Shown piece after piece: positions 1 through 6,326 of a stretch of 11,907 nucleotides of DNA. Numbering within the stretch: position 1 is the stretch's first letter; every line of letters starts with the position of its first letter. The stretch is taken from the NCBI GenBank assembly GCA_030592835.1, contig JAUVIJ010000035.1:1-11907 (forward strand), written 5' to 3'. Origin of the DNA: Candidatus Cloacimonadota bacterium (GTDB lineage Bacteria > Cloacimonadota > Cloacimonadia > Cloacimonadales > TCS61). Position numbers and translations under genes: made by a program. Under the pieces are notes generated by a model. The model worked only from the letters and a program-made list of their open reading frames with translations. It was not told where the DNA came from and did not search any database.

Positions 1-999
1 AACTATCAGCTCATTATATTTTTCCATCGAGAAAAGACGAATAGTTATTGTCATGTTTACGTCTAAGTTCTCCGGGTCAATTTCATTGGCTTTTTTAAGG
101 AATTCCAAAGCTCGATCATTGTCTTCGAGTTTTGTAGCATAGTCGTTGGCTGACAATAATGCAGTCAGATTATCGGGTTCGAGTTCGATTACTCGTTCCA
201 TAGCAATCAAGGCATTAGCATAATCATCGATATTATTGTTAACAACAGCAAGATTAAAGAAATTATCAGGGTTATCAGGATTGATTACGGCTGCTTCCTG
301 ATACCATTTAATAGCTTCTTCATGATTTCCCTGAGCGTAATAAACTCCAGCTATTTTCTGTCTGACAAGTTCATCTGCAGGGTCCATGGAGGCTACCTGG
401 AGATAATATTCGAAGGTCTTTTCTTCATCTCCCTTGTTATAATATGCAAAAGCAAGCATTTTTACAGTTTTAGCACTATCAGGTGCTATGATCAACAGAT
501 CATCGAAAAGGGCAATGCTGTTATCATAATTCTCGTTGTTAAATTCGGACTGGGCATTCAAAAACATATATTTCCAGCAATTGCTTTTTAATAGTTGGGC
601 AGATTCCAGTTTTTCCGGGAATTCCTGCTTTTTTATCTGTTTCTTATAAAGCTTCTCTGCTTCTTTAATGTCAGTAATCTTGAGCTGTTCATACTCCTGG
701 TAGAGTTCGTCTATCGCCAGTTCGGCTTTTGTGTAATAATTATAGGCAGCAGGATAATCCTTTTTATTATCATAATAGATACCGGCTACTATGAACAAGG
801 TTTCTACATGCCCTGGATTGGATTCCAGAACACTGAGATATAGAGGTGTAGCTTTTTCGTAGTTTTCTTGTCCCAGGTAGATGTTAGCGGATCTGAAATT
901 TGTTTTTGCCGTTCCTTTCAGTTGCTGGTCGGCAGCAACCAGGCAGGACGAGATAACGATCATTATACTCAATAATACTAATATTCTTTTTTTTAACAT
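1..999 (-). CDS. Exported TPR-repeat protein, C-terminus beyond window
   Basis: The frame opens at an ATG on the minus strand (999-997) and stays open for 333 codons to the window edge, so the C-terminus is missing. The start follows a G-rich GGGGGAA ribosome site. Residues 1-23 form a positively charged, hydrophobic export signal. Both a lipobox-like I-S-S-C19 and a signal peptidase I site after V-A-A23 are possible, so it is either a lipoprotein or a periplasmic protein. The rest is helical tetratricopeptide repeats of about 34 residues, roughly 32-64, 65-98, 141-173, 174-207, 208-241, 242-275 and 276-309, most with the typical Y/A spacing and a D/N-P between repeats. A charged lysine/glutamate-rich insert lies at about 98-135. 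TPR domains are protein-binding scaffolds. No catalytic domain is visible, so the precise role is unknown. It lies downstream of sppA in the same direction, but the 128-base gap and candidate promoter suggest it can be transcribed separately. Confidence 0.88.
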   Translation of the reverse strand, partial: MLKKRILVLLSIMIVISSCLVAADQQLKGTAKTNFRSANIYLGQENYEKATPLYLSVLESNPGHVETLFIVAGIYYDNKKDYPAAYNYYTKAELAIDELYQEYEQLKITDIKEAEKLYKKQIKKQEFPEKLESAQLLKSNCWKYMFLNAQSEFNNENYDNSIALFDDLLIIAPDSAKTVKMLAFAYYNKGDEEKTFEYYLQVASMDPADELVRQKIAGVYYAQGNHEEAIKWYQEAAVINPDNPDNFFNLAVVNNNIDDYANALIAMERVIELEPDNLTALLSANDYATKLEDNDRALEFLKKANEIDPENLDVNMTITIRLFSMEKYNELIV

Positions 1000-1026
1000 T
1001 GTTCCCCCACTCAATTATTTTCTAAT

Positions 1027-1056
1027 GCAAAATTTTACCATCAATTTTGCCGTCAA
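1027..1056 (-). promoter_or_regulatory. Candidate promoter/operator for the TPR gene
   Basis: On the minus strand a TTGACG (1056-1051) resembles a -35 element. It is followed at once by an inverted repeat, GCAAAATT, an 8-base spacer, then AATTTTGC (1027-1050), with arms that match perfectly. The arms are AT-rich and not followed by a T-run, so this looks more like a binding site for a dimeric regulator than a terminator. No good -10 at the ideal spacing is visible, so the promoter call is weak; the inverted repeat itself is directly seen. Confidence 0.35.
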
Positions 1057-1127
1057 GCATTTTTTAAACGACATGCTATATTGGAAGTTACAGATTAATC
1101 AATCTCTGAATGCCGGGTTTGTCTGGA

Positions 1128-2417
1128 TTATTCCAAATCAAATAAAATAATGGATTGAACCGGTTCCTTTTTAATGTTTTCGTAGAGATCGTATGTCTGT
1201 TGCAATTTTAAATTCGACATTTTTTTATCAATGAAGAAGTTTGCTATCACATCAAGATCGAATTTCTCCTTCAGGATTTCTTCAATGAAACTTTTCTGTT
1301 TGGGATAGATCTTCAAAGTAAAATCTTCAACTCCGGCAAGTTCTGCTGCTTTCTGATAAGCTGATTCTATAGTTCCGAGTTCATCGACCAGACCATTTTC
1401 CAAAGCTGACTCGGAACTCCAGACCTGGCCTTCAGCTATTTCATCCACTGTAGAAAGCTTAAGATCTCTACCGTGAGCAACTCTCTGTTTAAATTCATCA
1501 TAAATTTTGCCAATGCTGATCCTGAAATCATTAATGAATTCATCTTCCGGTTTTTCCCATGGGCTGAAAGCGTAGTTGTATTTACCTCTGCCTATCCGTT
1601 CATTATTCAAGCCTATTTTATCGCTTAATTCTTTTATATTGGCCAGCATGGCAACAACCCCGATAGATCCGGTAATGGTTCCTGGATCAGCGAAAATATA
1701 AGAACCTTCTGTTGCAATATAATATCCTCCGGAAGCAGCGATATTACCCATGGATATTACAACTGGCTTTTTTTCGCTTAACATTTCTATCTTGGTGGCT
1801 ATTATTTCTGATTCCAGCGCACTGCCACCGGGACTATTGATCCTCAGAACAACTCCTTTGATAGTGTCATCATTTTCTATATTCGTAAAGATTTTATTCA
1901 AGTCTTTAGAACGAATAATGGTTTGAGAAAAATTAGATTTATTGCTTGTTATAAAACCTTGAGCATAAACGATTGCGATCCTATCCTGGGAAAATTTGAA
2001 GGTAGGAGTTGTATATTTATCAAGAGGTACAAGGTGTTGCTTATCAATATTGTACTTTCTGTAAAGATCTTCTCTGAAGATAAGATCATCCACCAAACCA
2101 TATTCAAGAGCCTTTTCCTGGTTTATGAACATATCCGGTCGGAATTCGTAAATATATCTGGTATTTTCAGATGATATATTCCTTGCAGAGGACAGATACT
2201 CGATCATGTTATCATATAGATTCGAAATCAGCAACTCAAGGTTATCCTTTACCGGCTGGGAAAATTCTCTCCGTGAATACGGTTCTCCTGCGCCTTTGCT
2301 TTTACCAGCATGTAAAACAGTAAATCCTATACCGAGTTTATCAAAGAGATCCTTATAGAAGATTACTTCAGCACCAATCCCCGTTAAATAAATACCTGCC
2401 GAGGCAGAAGGATTCAA
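1128..2417 (-). CDS. SppA C-terminal fragment carrying both catalytic residues
   Basis: This is the continuation of sppA after the TAA. The first possible start codon is a TTG at 2417-2415, ten codons beyond the stop, with only a weak GAG upstream, so independent initiation is doubtful. Its 429 codons hold the lysine general base (fragment K41, in G-K-S-K-G-A-G-E-P-Y) and the serine nucleophile (fragment S229, in N-I-A-A-S-G-G-Y-Y), plus the D-P-G-T-I-T-G-S-I-G-V stretch typical of the family. It lacks the membrane anchor and the first strands of the N-terminal domain. The reading frame is fully open and its motifs are intact, so selection was acting on it until recently or still is. Confidence 0.7.
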   Translation of the reverse strand: MNPSASAGIYLTGIGAEVIFYKDLFDKLGIGFTVLHAGKSKGAGEPYSRREFSQPVKDNLELLISNLYDNMIEYLSSARNISSENTRYIYEFRPDMFINQEKALEYGLVDDLIFREDLYRKYNIDKQHLVPLDKYTTPTFKFSQDRIAIVYAQGFITSNKSNFSQTIIRSKDLNKIFTNIENDDTIKGVVLRINSPGGSALESEIIATKIEMLSEKKPVVISMGNIAASGGYYIATEGSYIFADPGTITGSIGVVAMLANIKELSDKIGLNNERIGRGKYNYAFSPWEKPEDEFINDFRISIGKIYDEFKQRVAHGRDLKLSTVDEIAEGQVWSSESALENGLVDELGTIESAYQKAAELAGVEDFTLKIYPKQKSFIEEILKEKFDLDVIANFFIDKKMSNLKLQQTYDLYENIKKEPVQSIILFDLE

Positions 2418-2447
2418 ATAGATCTCATCTGCTTTTGCAGTTAAAAG

Positions 2448-2858
2448 TTAATCCCTGTTCAAGGATGTTTCAAGATATGCAATTACGATTTTACCGTTAC
2501 TTTTGAATTTATCAAAAGCCAGATTGATCTCTGAAATGTCGGCTAATCCACACTTGACCCAATTAGGTTCAAGTAGGATACCAATAATATTATCATCATG
2601 GGCAGCTTTATTTATCCTATGAACAATATCATGCACTGAAAGTAGATCCGGCGTAAAAAAAGAATCCTTATATTCATTATAATCTACAAGTTCACCCGAT
2701 AAATCCAGATGCAAATAAGAACCTGATTGTGTTTTCATATCCGTTTCTGCCTGTAAAGAGCGACTCACACGTGCAAGAGAATAGAAGACCAAAAATATGA
2801 TCAGAATAAGGATAAAAACTGAAGATAGACAACCTAAAGCAAACCATTTACTTTTCAT
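2448..2858 (-). CDS. SppA N-terminal fragment (membrane anchor and first part of the N-domain)
   Basis: These 136 codons run from an ATG with a GGAGGA ribosome site to the TAA at 2450-2448. They contain a short cytoplasmic start, a hydrophobic transmembrane segment (about residues 8-28), and the first strands and helices of the protease fold, ending near K-I-V-I-A-Y-L-E-T-S. The fragment has neither the catalytic lysine nor the serine and cannot be active alone. If the TAA is real and terminates efficiently, this is the only part translated from the normal start. Confidence 0.7.
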   Translation of the reverse strand: MKSKWFALGCLSSVFILILIIFLVFYSLARVSRSLQAETDMKTQSGSYLHLDLSGELVDYNEYKDSFFTPDLLSVHDIVHRINKAAHDDNIIGILLEPNWVKCGLADISEINLAFDKFKSNGKIVIAYLETSLNRD

Positions 2859-2871
2859 TTTTCCTCCATGA

Positions 2872-4530
2872 TTAATTTATAAATGTCCAGAAAATATTAA
2901 AGTTAAAGTGGGTGGCAGGTATCATTTCATCCCTATCAAAGCTGAAAACATGAGTTTCGTTGGTTATGTTCACAACATCCAGCCTGATCTCGAATCGAGT
3001 AGATATCTGCACGGATATGTAGCCATCGAAATTTAAAGCATTCCCTACATACGACGGTGTCATATCCAAGTTAAATAAATGAGCATAATAATCTGAAAAG
3101 AATATCTGATCTATGCCCAACTTGATGGCATTATCAAATTTCAAATGATAAATAAGTTCCAACCTGTTTTGAATCCTGTATTTCGGTAGGGAAGATTTCT
3201 CAGAATCGTCATTCTCTGATATTTGAAAATCAAAAAGATAGGAAAGATGATTTTCCAGAATGATCTCCAGGCTATTTACCTCGATATTAAGATTTGAAAA
3301 AAGTTCGAACATGTCATTATCAGTAAATTCATTCTTATGTGAATAGAGTAGTTCCATTGCAATAAAATTTGTCGTTATTCCCAGTCCCACCGAATTTACA
3401 GCGATTTCTTTATCATAAGAGCTGAAATAGAAATTATCGGATATCAGGGAAATACCTTTATAGAGGCCAAGATTCAATCTATTATTATATGAGTAATTAT
3501 CACTATCTTTGATAACTCCGTAATTTATTAGTGTGATCGGGTTAAATCTGGATTCATGATCTAAACTGAATTGAAAATAGTCTTCTTCGGACTCCTTTAG
3601 CTTAATAAATTCTATTTTACCCATCAGAAGATGATTATTGAGAGTGATTTTCTTATCAAACTTAAAATTATAACAATGTCTGATAAAGTTGTCAATTATG
3701 ATCTTTTCATACTTTGCGCCCAGATTTATATAGGGATTTTCAAAATAAAAAGACAGATCGGATACTTTTTCTTTTATTTTTTCCTGATCTTGAGGATTAT
3801 CAGTAAATTTATCAGAGGAAATATTCTGATCCAGAGAGGAATAAAAGAGATAAAACGAACCAATTTTTGATGCATAATCAAGCATCAGATCAAAATGTTT
3901 TGACTGTTCGTTTATTCCTAACCAGTTACCTTCCTGCCCCAGGTATCCGAAATTGAAATTGAGGTTTTTAATCCCCAAAAGAAGACCTTTCCTGAAAATA
4001 ACCCCCACATGGTTCATATTTTCATCGCCCAGACCGAGAAAAGAGTTGGTTAAAAAAACTGGTAGTTCATATTTTTCCTGAGTAAAATTGAGATGATTTC
4101 TTCTGAAATCTGCCTGGTATAAGGGATTCAAATTCTGAAAGATGTGACTTGATCGAACCAGGTAGGGAACCAGGGAAAAACCGTTTTTGGTGATGTACAG
4201 ATTAGGATTGGGATAGGTTTTATAATGGAAATTTTCCGAATATAGGAAATAGGGTAGAAGTCGATTATGATCTCTGTAATAGACCTCCTCATAGATCAGA
4301 CTGTCGATCTGGTTCCGGATTTCTCCCAGATCAAAATCCAGTGTGTCTTTTTGTACAGTTTCCCAGTCCGGAGTTGAGAATAAGCTATCTTGTAATACAT
4401 CAAGAGAATCGATCTCTATACACTCAATATTTTCAATATCTGGTTCCTCGAAGATATCTTTTTCACCTTCACTATAAAGAAAGGCAAAAAAGAGACAAAG
4501 TAATATGATCAATCTATGTCGAATTATCAT
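2872..4530 (-). CDS. Probable outer-membrane beta-barrel protein (TonB-receptor-like barrel, no plug)
   Basis: The product has 552 residues with a signal peptide (about 1-20, basic start then a hydrophobic core ending L-Y-S). An acidic segment follows (about 21-95, rich in D/E). The remainder alternates short hydrophobic/polar strands with charged or asparagine-rich loops and contains many aromatic residues, as in outer-membrane barrels. The last 60 residues (D-G-Y-I-S-V-Q-I-S, then V-V-N-I-T-N-E, then an aromatic-rich end) resemble the closing strands of TonB-dependent receptors, but no plug domain or TonB box is apparent. Hence it is a porin-like or barrel-only protein of unknown substrate. 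The start lies 5 bases after the epimerase stop with no clear ribosome site, suggesting coupled translation; sppA follows 13 bases later. The barrel call rests on composition and the C-terminal pattern, not on a recognised family. Confidence 0.6.
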   Translation of the reverse strand: MIIRHRLIILLCLFFAFLYSEGEKDIFEEPDIENIECIEIDSLDVLQDSLFSTPDWETVQKDTLDFDLGEIRNQIDSLIYEEVYYRDHNRLLPYFLYSENFHYKTYPNPNLYITKNGFSLVPYLVRSSHIFQNLNPLYQADFRRNHLNFTQEKYELPVFLTNSFLGLGDENMNHVGVIFRKGLLLGIKNLNFNFGYLGQEGNWLGINEQSKHFDLMLDYASKIGSFYLFYSSLDQNISSDKFTDNPQDQEKIKEKVSDLSFYFENPYINLGAKYEKIIIDNFIRHCYNFKFDKKITLNNHLLMGKIEFIKLKESEEDYFQFSLDHESRFNPITLINYGVIKDSDNYSYNNRLNLGLYKGISLISDNFYFSSYDKEIAVNSVGLGITTNFIAMELLYSHKNEFTDNDMFELFSNLNIEVNSLEIILENHLSYLFDFQISENDDSEKSSLPKYRIQNRLELIYHLKFDNAIKLGIDQIFFSDYYAHLFNLDMTPSYVGNALNFDGYISVQISTRFEIRLDVVNITNETHVFSFDRDEMIPATHFNFNIFWTFIN

Positions 4531-4535
4531 GGTTA

Positions 4536-5513
4536 TTACATCCAGTTATTGTCCTTGTACCAGGTATATGTTTTAATAAAGGCTTCCAGCAGATCGAATT
4601 CTGGCTTGAAATTCAGAACGGTTTTAATTTTTGTATTATCAACTAACCAGTAAAGTTTTTTCATTTCTCTGATCTTTTCTTTATTTAAAAACAGTGGTTT
4701 ATTTCGAAAAGATGAAAGGCTTGTATTAATGAATCCCAGAATTGTCAGGAGAACTTCGGGTATACGGATGGGATTAGTAAAAGTGTTCAATGATTTCTCT
4801 AAATATTGATTTAATTGTTTGTAGGAAATTTTCTCATTATAAGCAGCGAAGAAGATGTTATTAAAGGCATCAGGATTCATTATTGTCTGTTTGATTATAT
4901 TTCCAAGATCTTCAACATAGATCATGTTCAGAAAATGTTCCCTGTAACCGATCCTGAAAGAGATGTGTTTCTTGATAAGCTTGAAATAAATTAGAAAATC
5001 GCTGTCTCCCGGACCAAATACGGCAGCCGGTCTGATGATAGTATAAGGTTTTTCACAGTTTTCTATGATCTTTTCTTCTGCCAGCATTTTACTTCTACCA
5101 TAAGCAGAGACCGGATAGCATTTATCTGTTTCCTTCTTTGGTTCCTCCAGGGATGGTGCACTGCCGGAAGCTGCCTGACTGCTTATGAAGATCATTTGTT
5201 TGATCCTTGAACTGTTATTACATACCGAAACAAGATAATCTGTAAGTTCTATATTAACCTTATTAAAATCTTCCCACTTTTTTGCTTTTGTTAAAGCTGC
5301 ATTATGGATAATAATATCATGATCACTGAGGATCTGAGAAGAAACAGTCCTGTTATTATAATTAATATATGTAATAAACGAATTCTCCGGAAGAAGGTCG
5401 ATATTAGAACCTTCTCTAACCAGACAATTAACAGCACAATTTTCTTTGGTCAGATTTCTAACGAGCGAACTTCCGACAAACCCGTTTGAACCGGTTAAAG
5501 CAATTTTTAACAT
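4536..5513 (-). CDS. NAD-dependent epimerase/dehydratase (extended SDR family)
   Basis: The product is a 325-residue extended short-chain dehydrogenase. The Rossmann nucleotide motif T-G-S-N-G-F-V-G is at residues 7-14, H-N-A-A at 70-73, the catalytic serine region I-S-S-Q-A at 110-114, and the catalytic Y-G-R-S-K at 138-142 (Tyr138, Lys142). R-P-A-A-V-F-G-P-G at 161-169 is typical of sugar-nucleotide epimerases and dehydratases. The family acts in the cytoplasm on nucleotide sugars or on steroid-like or flavonoid-like alcohols; the substrate here cannot be named. The start at 5513 puts the glycine motif at the usual distance. In-frame ATG 5528 and TTG 5540 upstream are alternatives, and none has a good ribosome site. 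It is the first gene of the leftward envelope cluster and overlaps nothing, with the barrel gene 5 bases downstream. Its role may be in envelope polysaccharide, but that is inference. Confidence 0.85.
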   Translation of the reverse strand: MLKIALTGSNGFVGSSLVRNLTKENCAVNCLVREGSNIDLLPENSFITYINYNNRTVSSQILSDHDIIIHNAALTKAKKWEDFNKVNIELTDYLVSVCNNSSRIKQMIFISSQAASGSAPSLEEPKKETDKCYPVSAYGRSKMLAEEKIIENCEKPYTIIRPAAVFGPGDSDFLIYFKLIKKHISFRIGYREHFLNMIYVEDLGNIIKQTIMNPDAFNNIFFAAYNEKISYKQLNQYLEKSLNTFTNPIRIPEVLLTILGFINTSLSSFRNKPLFLNKEKIREMKKLYWLVDNTKIKTVLNFKPEFDLLEAFIKTYTWYKDNNWM

Positions 5514-5585
5514 TAGGGGTAAAATCATTAACCGAAACAAAAAGTCAATTATTTTTAATAAAGGTTTATATACAGTCGGTAAACA

Positions 5586-5694
5586 GGGGTTAATCCCGAA
5601 TGCATCAGGATGTTAAAACTTGACTATTTGTGGGAAAATAATAATTTTCGGCATAATTGTAGTAATATAGATTATAATTTTTCGCTTGGAGGAG
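5586..5694. promoter_or_regulatory. Divergent promoter region and adk ribosome site
   Basis: This short region lies between the leftward epimerase and the rightward adenylate kinase genes and must hold both promoters. On the plus strand there is TTGACT (5620-5625), and a second possible pair, TTGTGG (5628-5633) with CATAAT (5652-5657) at 18 bases. A perfect TATAAT (5673-5678) is present but lies very close to the gene and lacks a -35. A near-palindrome GGGGTTAATCCC (5586-5597) could be an operator. The ribosome site GGAGGAG (5688-5694) is strong and fixes the adk start at 5698. Which promoter is used cannot be decided by eye. Confidence 0.4.
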
Positions 5695-5697
5695 AAA

Positions 5698-6318
5698 ATG
5701 AACATAATTCTTACAGGTATACAAGGATGTGGTAAAGGAACACAGGCAGAGAAACTGAGCCAGGAATTTAAATGGGCCCATGTTAATATCGGAGCCATAT
5801 TTCGCGATCATACTTCCAGAAAAACAGATCTTGGAGAAAAGGCAAAATCATATATGGAAAAGGGAGATCTTGTCCCTGATGATCTTGTTTTTGAGTTAAT
5901 TTCAGCAGAGTTGAATAAAGCAGGAAATGGTTTTATACTCGACGGATTTCCCCGTAATATAGCTCAACTGGAATATTTACTTAAGAAATATAAAATAGAT
6001 AAATTTATCTTGCTTGATCTGCCCGATGATATCGCCATTAAACGGATATCCTCCCGCAGACAATGTCGTCAGTGTAAAAAAGTATATAATATTCTTTTCA
6101 ATCCTCCTGCGAAAGAAGGAGTATGTGATAAATGTGGTGGGCTCCTTGAGCAAAGAGAAGATGATAACGAAAAAGCAGTTGCTGTCAGATTGTCAAAATT
6201 CTATGAAGAAACCGGGAAAGTAGTAGATTATTTCAGGGAAAACGATAAATTAGTAACGATCGATGCAAATCGTGATATAGAAATAATATTCGAGGATATT
6301 CTTACACACTTGAAATAA
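5698..6318 (+). CDS. adk: Adenylate kinase-like nucleoside monophosphate kinase, zinc LID
   Basis: This cytosolic enzyme transfers a phosphate between ATP and a nucleoside monophosphate (for Adk, ATP + AMP to 2 ADP). It has 206 residues. The P-loop is G-I-Q-G-C-G-K-G-T (7-15), R36 is in the NMP-binding helix, D-G-F-P-R is at 82-86 with the adenine-contacting Q90, and R-R is at 120-121. A long LID carries four cysteines (C123, C126, C143, C146) spaced C-x2-C...C-x2-C that should bind zinc, then E-D-D and R164. The ATG at 5698 follows GGAGGAG; a TTG 12 bases upstream lies inside that site and is not the start. Oddities: the usual S-T-G-D/E of the AMP pocket is N-I-G-A (30-33), losing the threonine that contacts AMP, and the P-loop departs from G-x-P-G-A-G. 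It may be the housekeeping Adk or a specialised paralogue. trkH starts 8 bases downstream. Confidence 0.88.
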   Translation: MNIILTGIQGCGKGTQAEKLSQEFKWAHVNIGAIFRDHTSRKTDLGEKAKSYMEKGDLVPDDLVFELISAELNKAGNGFILDGFPRNIAQLEYLLKKYKIDKFILLDLPDDIAIKRISSRRQCRQCKKVYNILFNPPAKEGVCDKCGGLLEQREDDNEKAVAVRLSKFYEETGKVVDYFRENDKLVTIDANRDIEIIFEDILTHLK

Positions 6319-6326
6319 CGATTAGT

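Larger units (their letters stand above)
1128..2858 (-). pseudogene. sppA: Signal peptide peptidase SppA (67K type), interrupted by an in-frame TAA
   Basis: Two open stretches lie in the same frame, separated by one TAA codon at 2450-2448. Read through, they give a 576-codon protein, close to the roughly 600 residues of the E. coli-type SppA, a membrane-bound serine protease that cleaves leftover signal peptides. A hydrophobic anchor covers about residues 8-28. The N-terminal protease-fold domain carries the general-base lysine in G-K-S-K-G-A-G-E-P-Y (K188 of the restored protein). The C-terminal domain has I-N-S-P-G-G and the nucleophile in N-I-A-A-S-G-G-Y-Y (S376). The stop replaces codon 137, where E. 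coli SppA has the first tyrosine of Q-Y-Y-L-A-S. No frameshift or other lesion is visible. A strong GGAGGA ribosome site precedes the ATG, 13 bases after the barrel gene. It may be a recent nonsense mutation, a sequencing or assembly error, or readthrough (TAA followed by C). Confidence 0.85.

Noticed and set aside
322..1150. Three plus-strand open frames (322-591, 595-843, 881-1150)
   Set aside because: They lie opposite the TPR gene and the gap beside it. Their translations are hydrophobic with no family motif, and the minus strand gives clear repeats with a signal peptide.
2418..2450. A frameshift explanation for the broken sppA
   Set aside because: Start of the first part and the second part are a whole number of codons apart, and the ten codons between the TAA and the TTG read as family-like sequence in the same frame, so a substitution is sufficient.
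2448..2450. The TAA as a programmed recoding site such as selenocysteine or pyrrolysine
   Set aside because: Those use TGA and TAG respectively. The position is a tyrosine in the family and no specific downstream structure was seen.
5673..5678. TATAAT as the adk -10 element
   Set aside because: There is no -35-like sequence at the right distance, and the transcript would begin only about 13 bases before the ATG. It is kept only as a possibility within the promoter region entry.
5605..5811. Two minus-strand open frames overlapping the adk start
   Set aside because: They cover the adk P-loop codons and promoter on the opposite strand and have no supporting motif or ribosome site.
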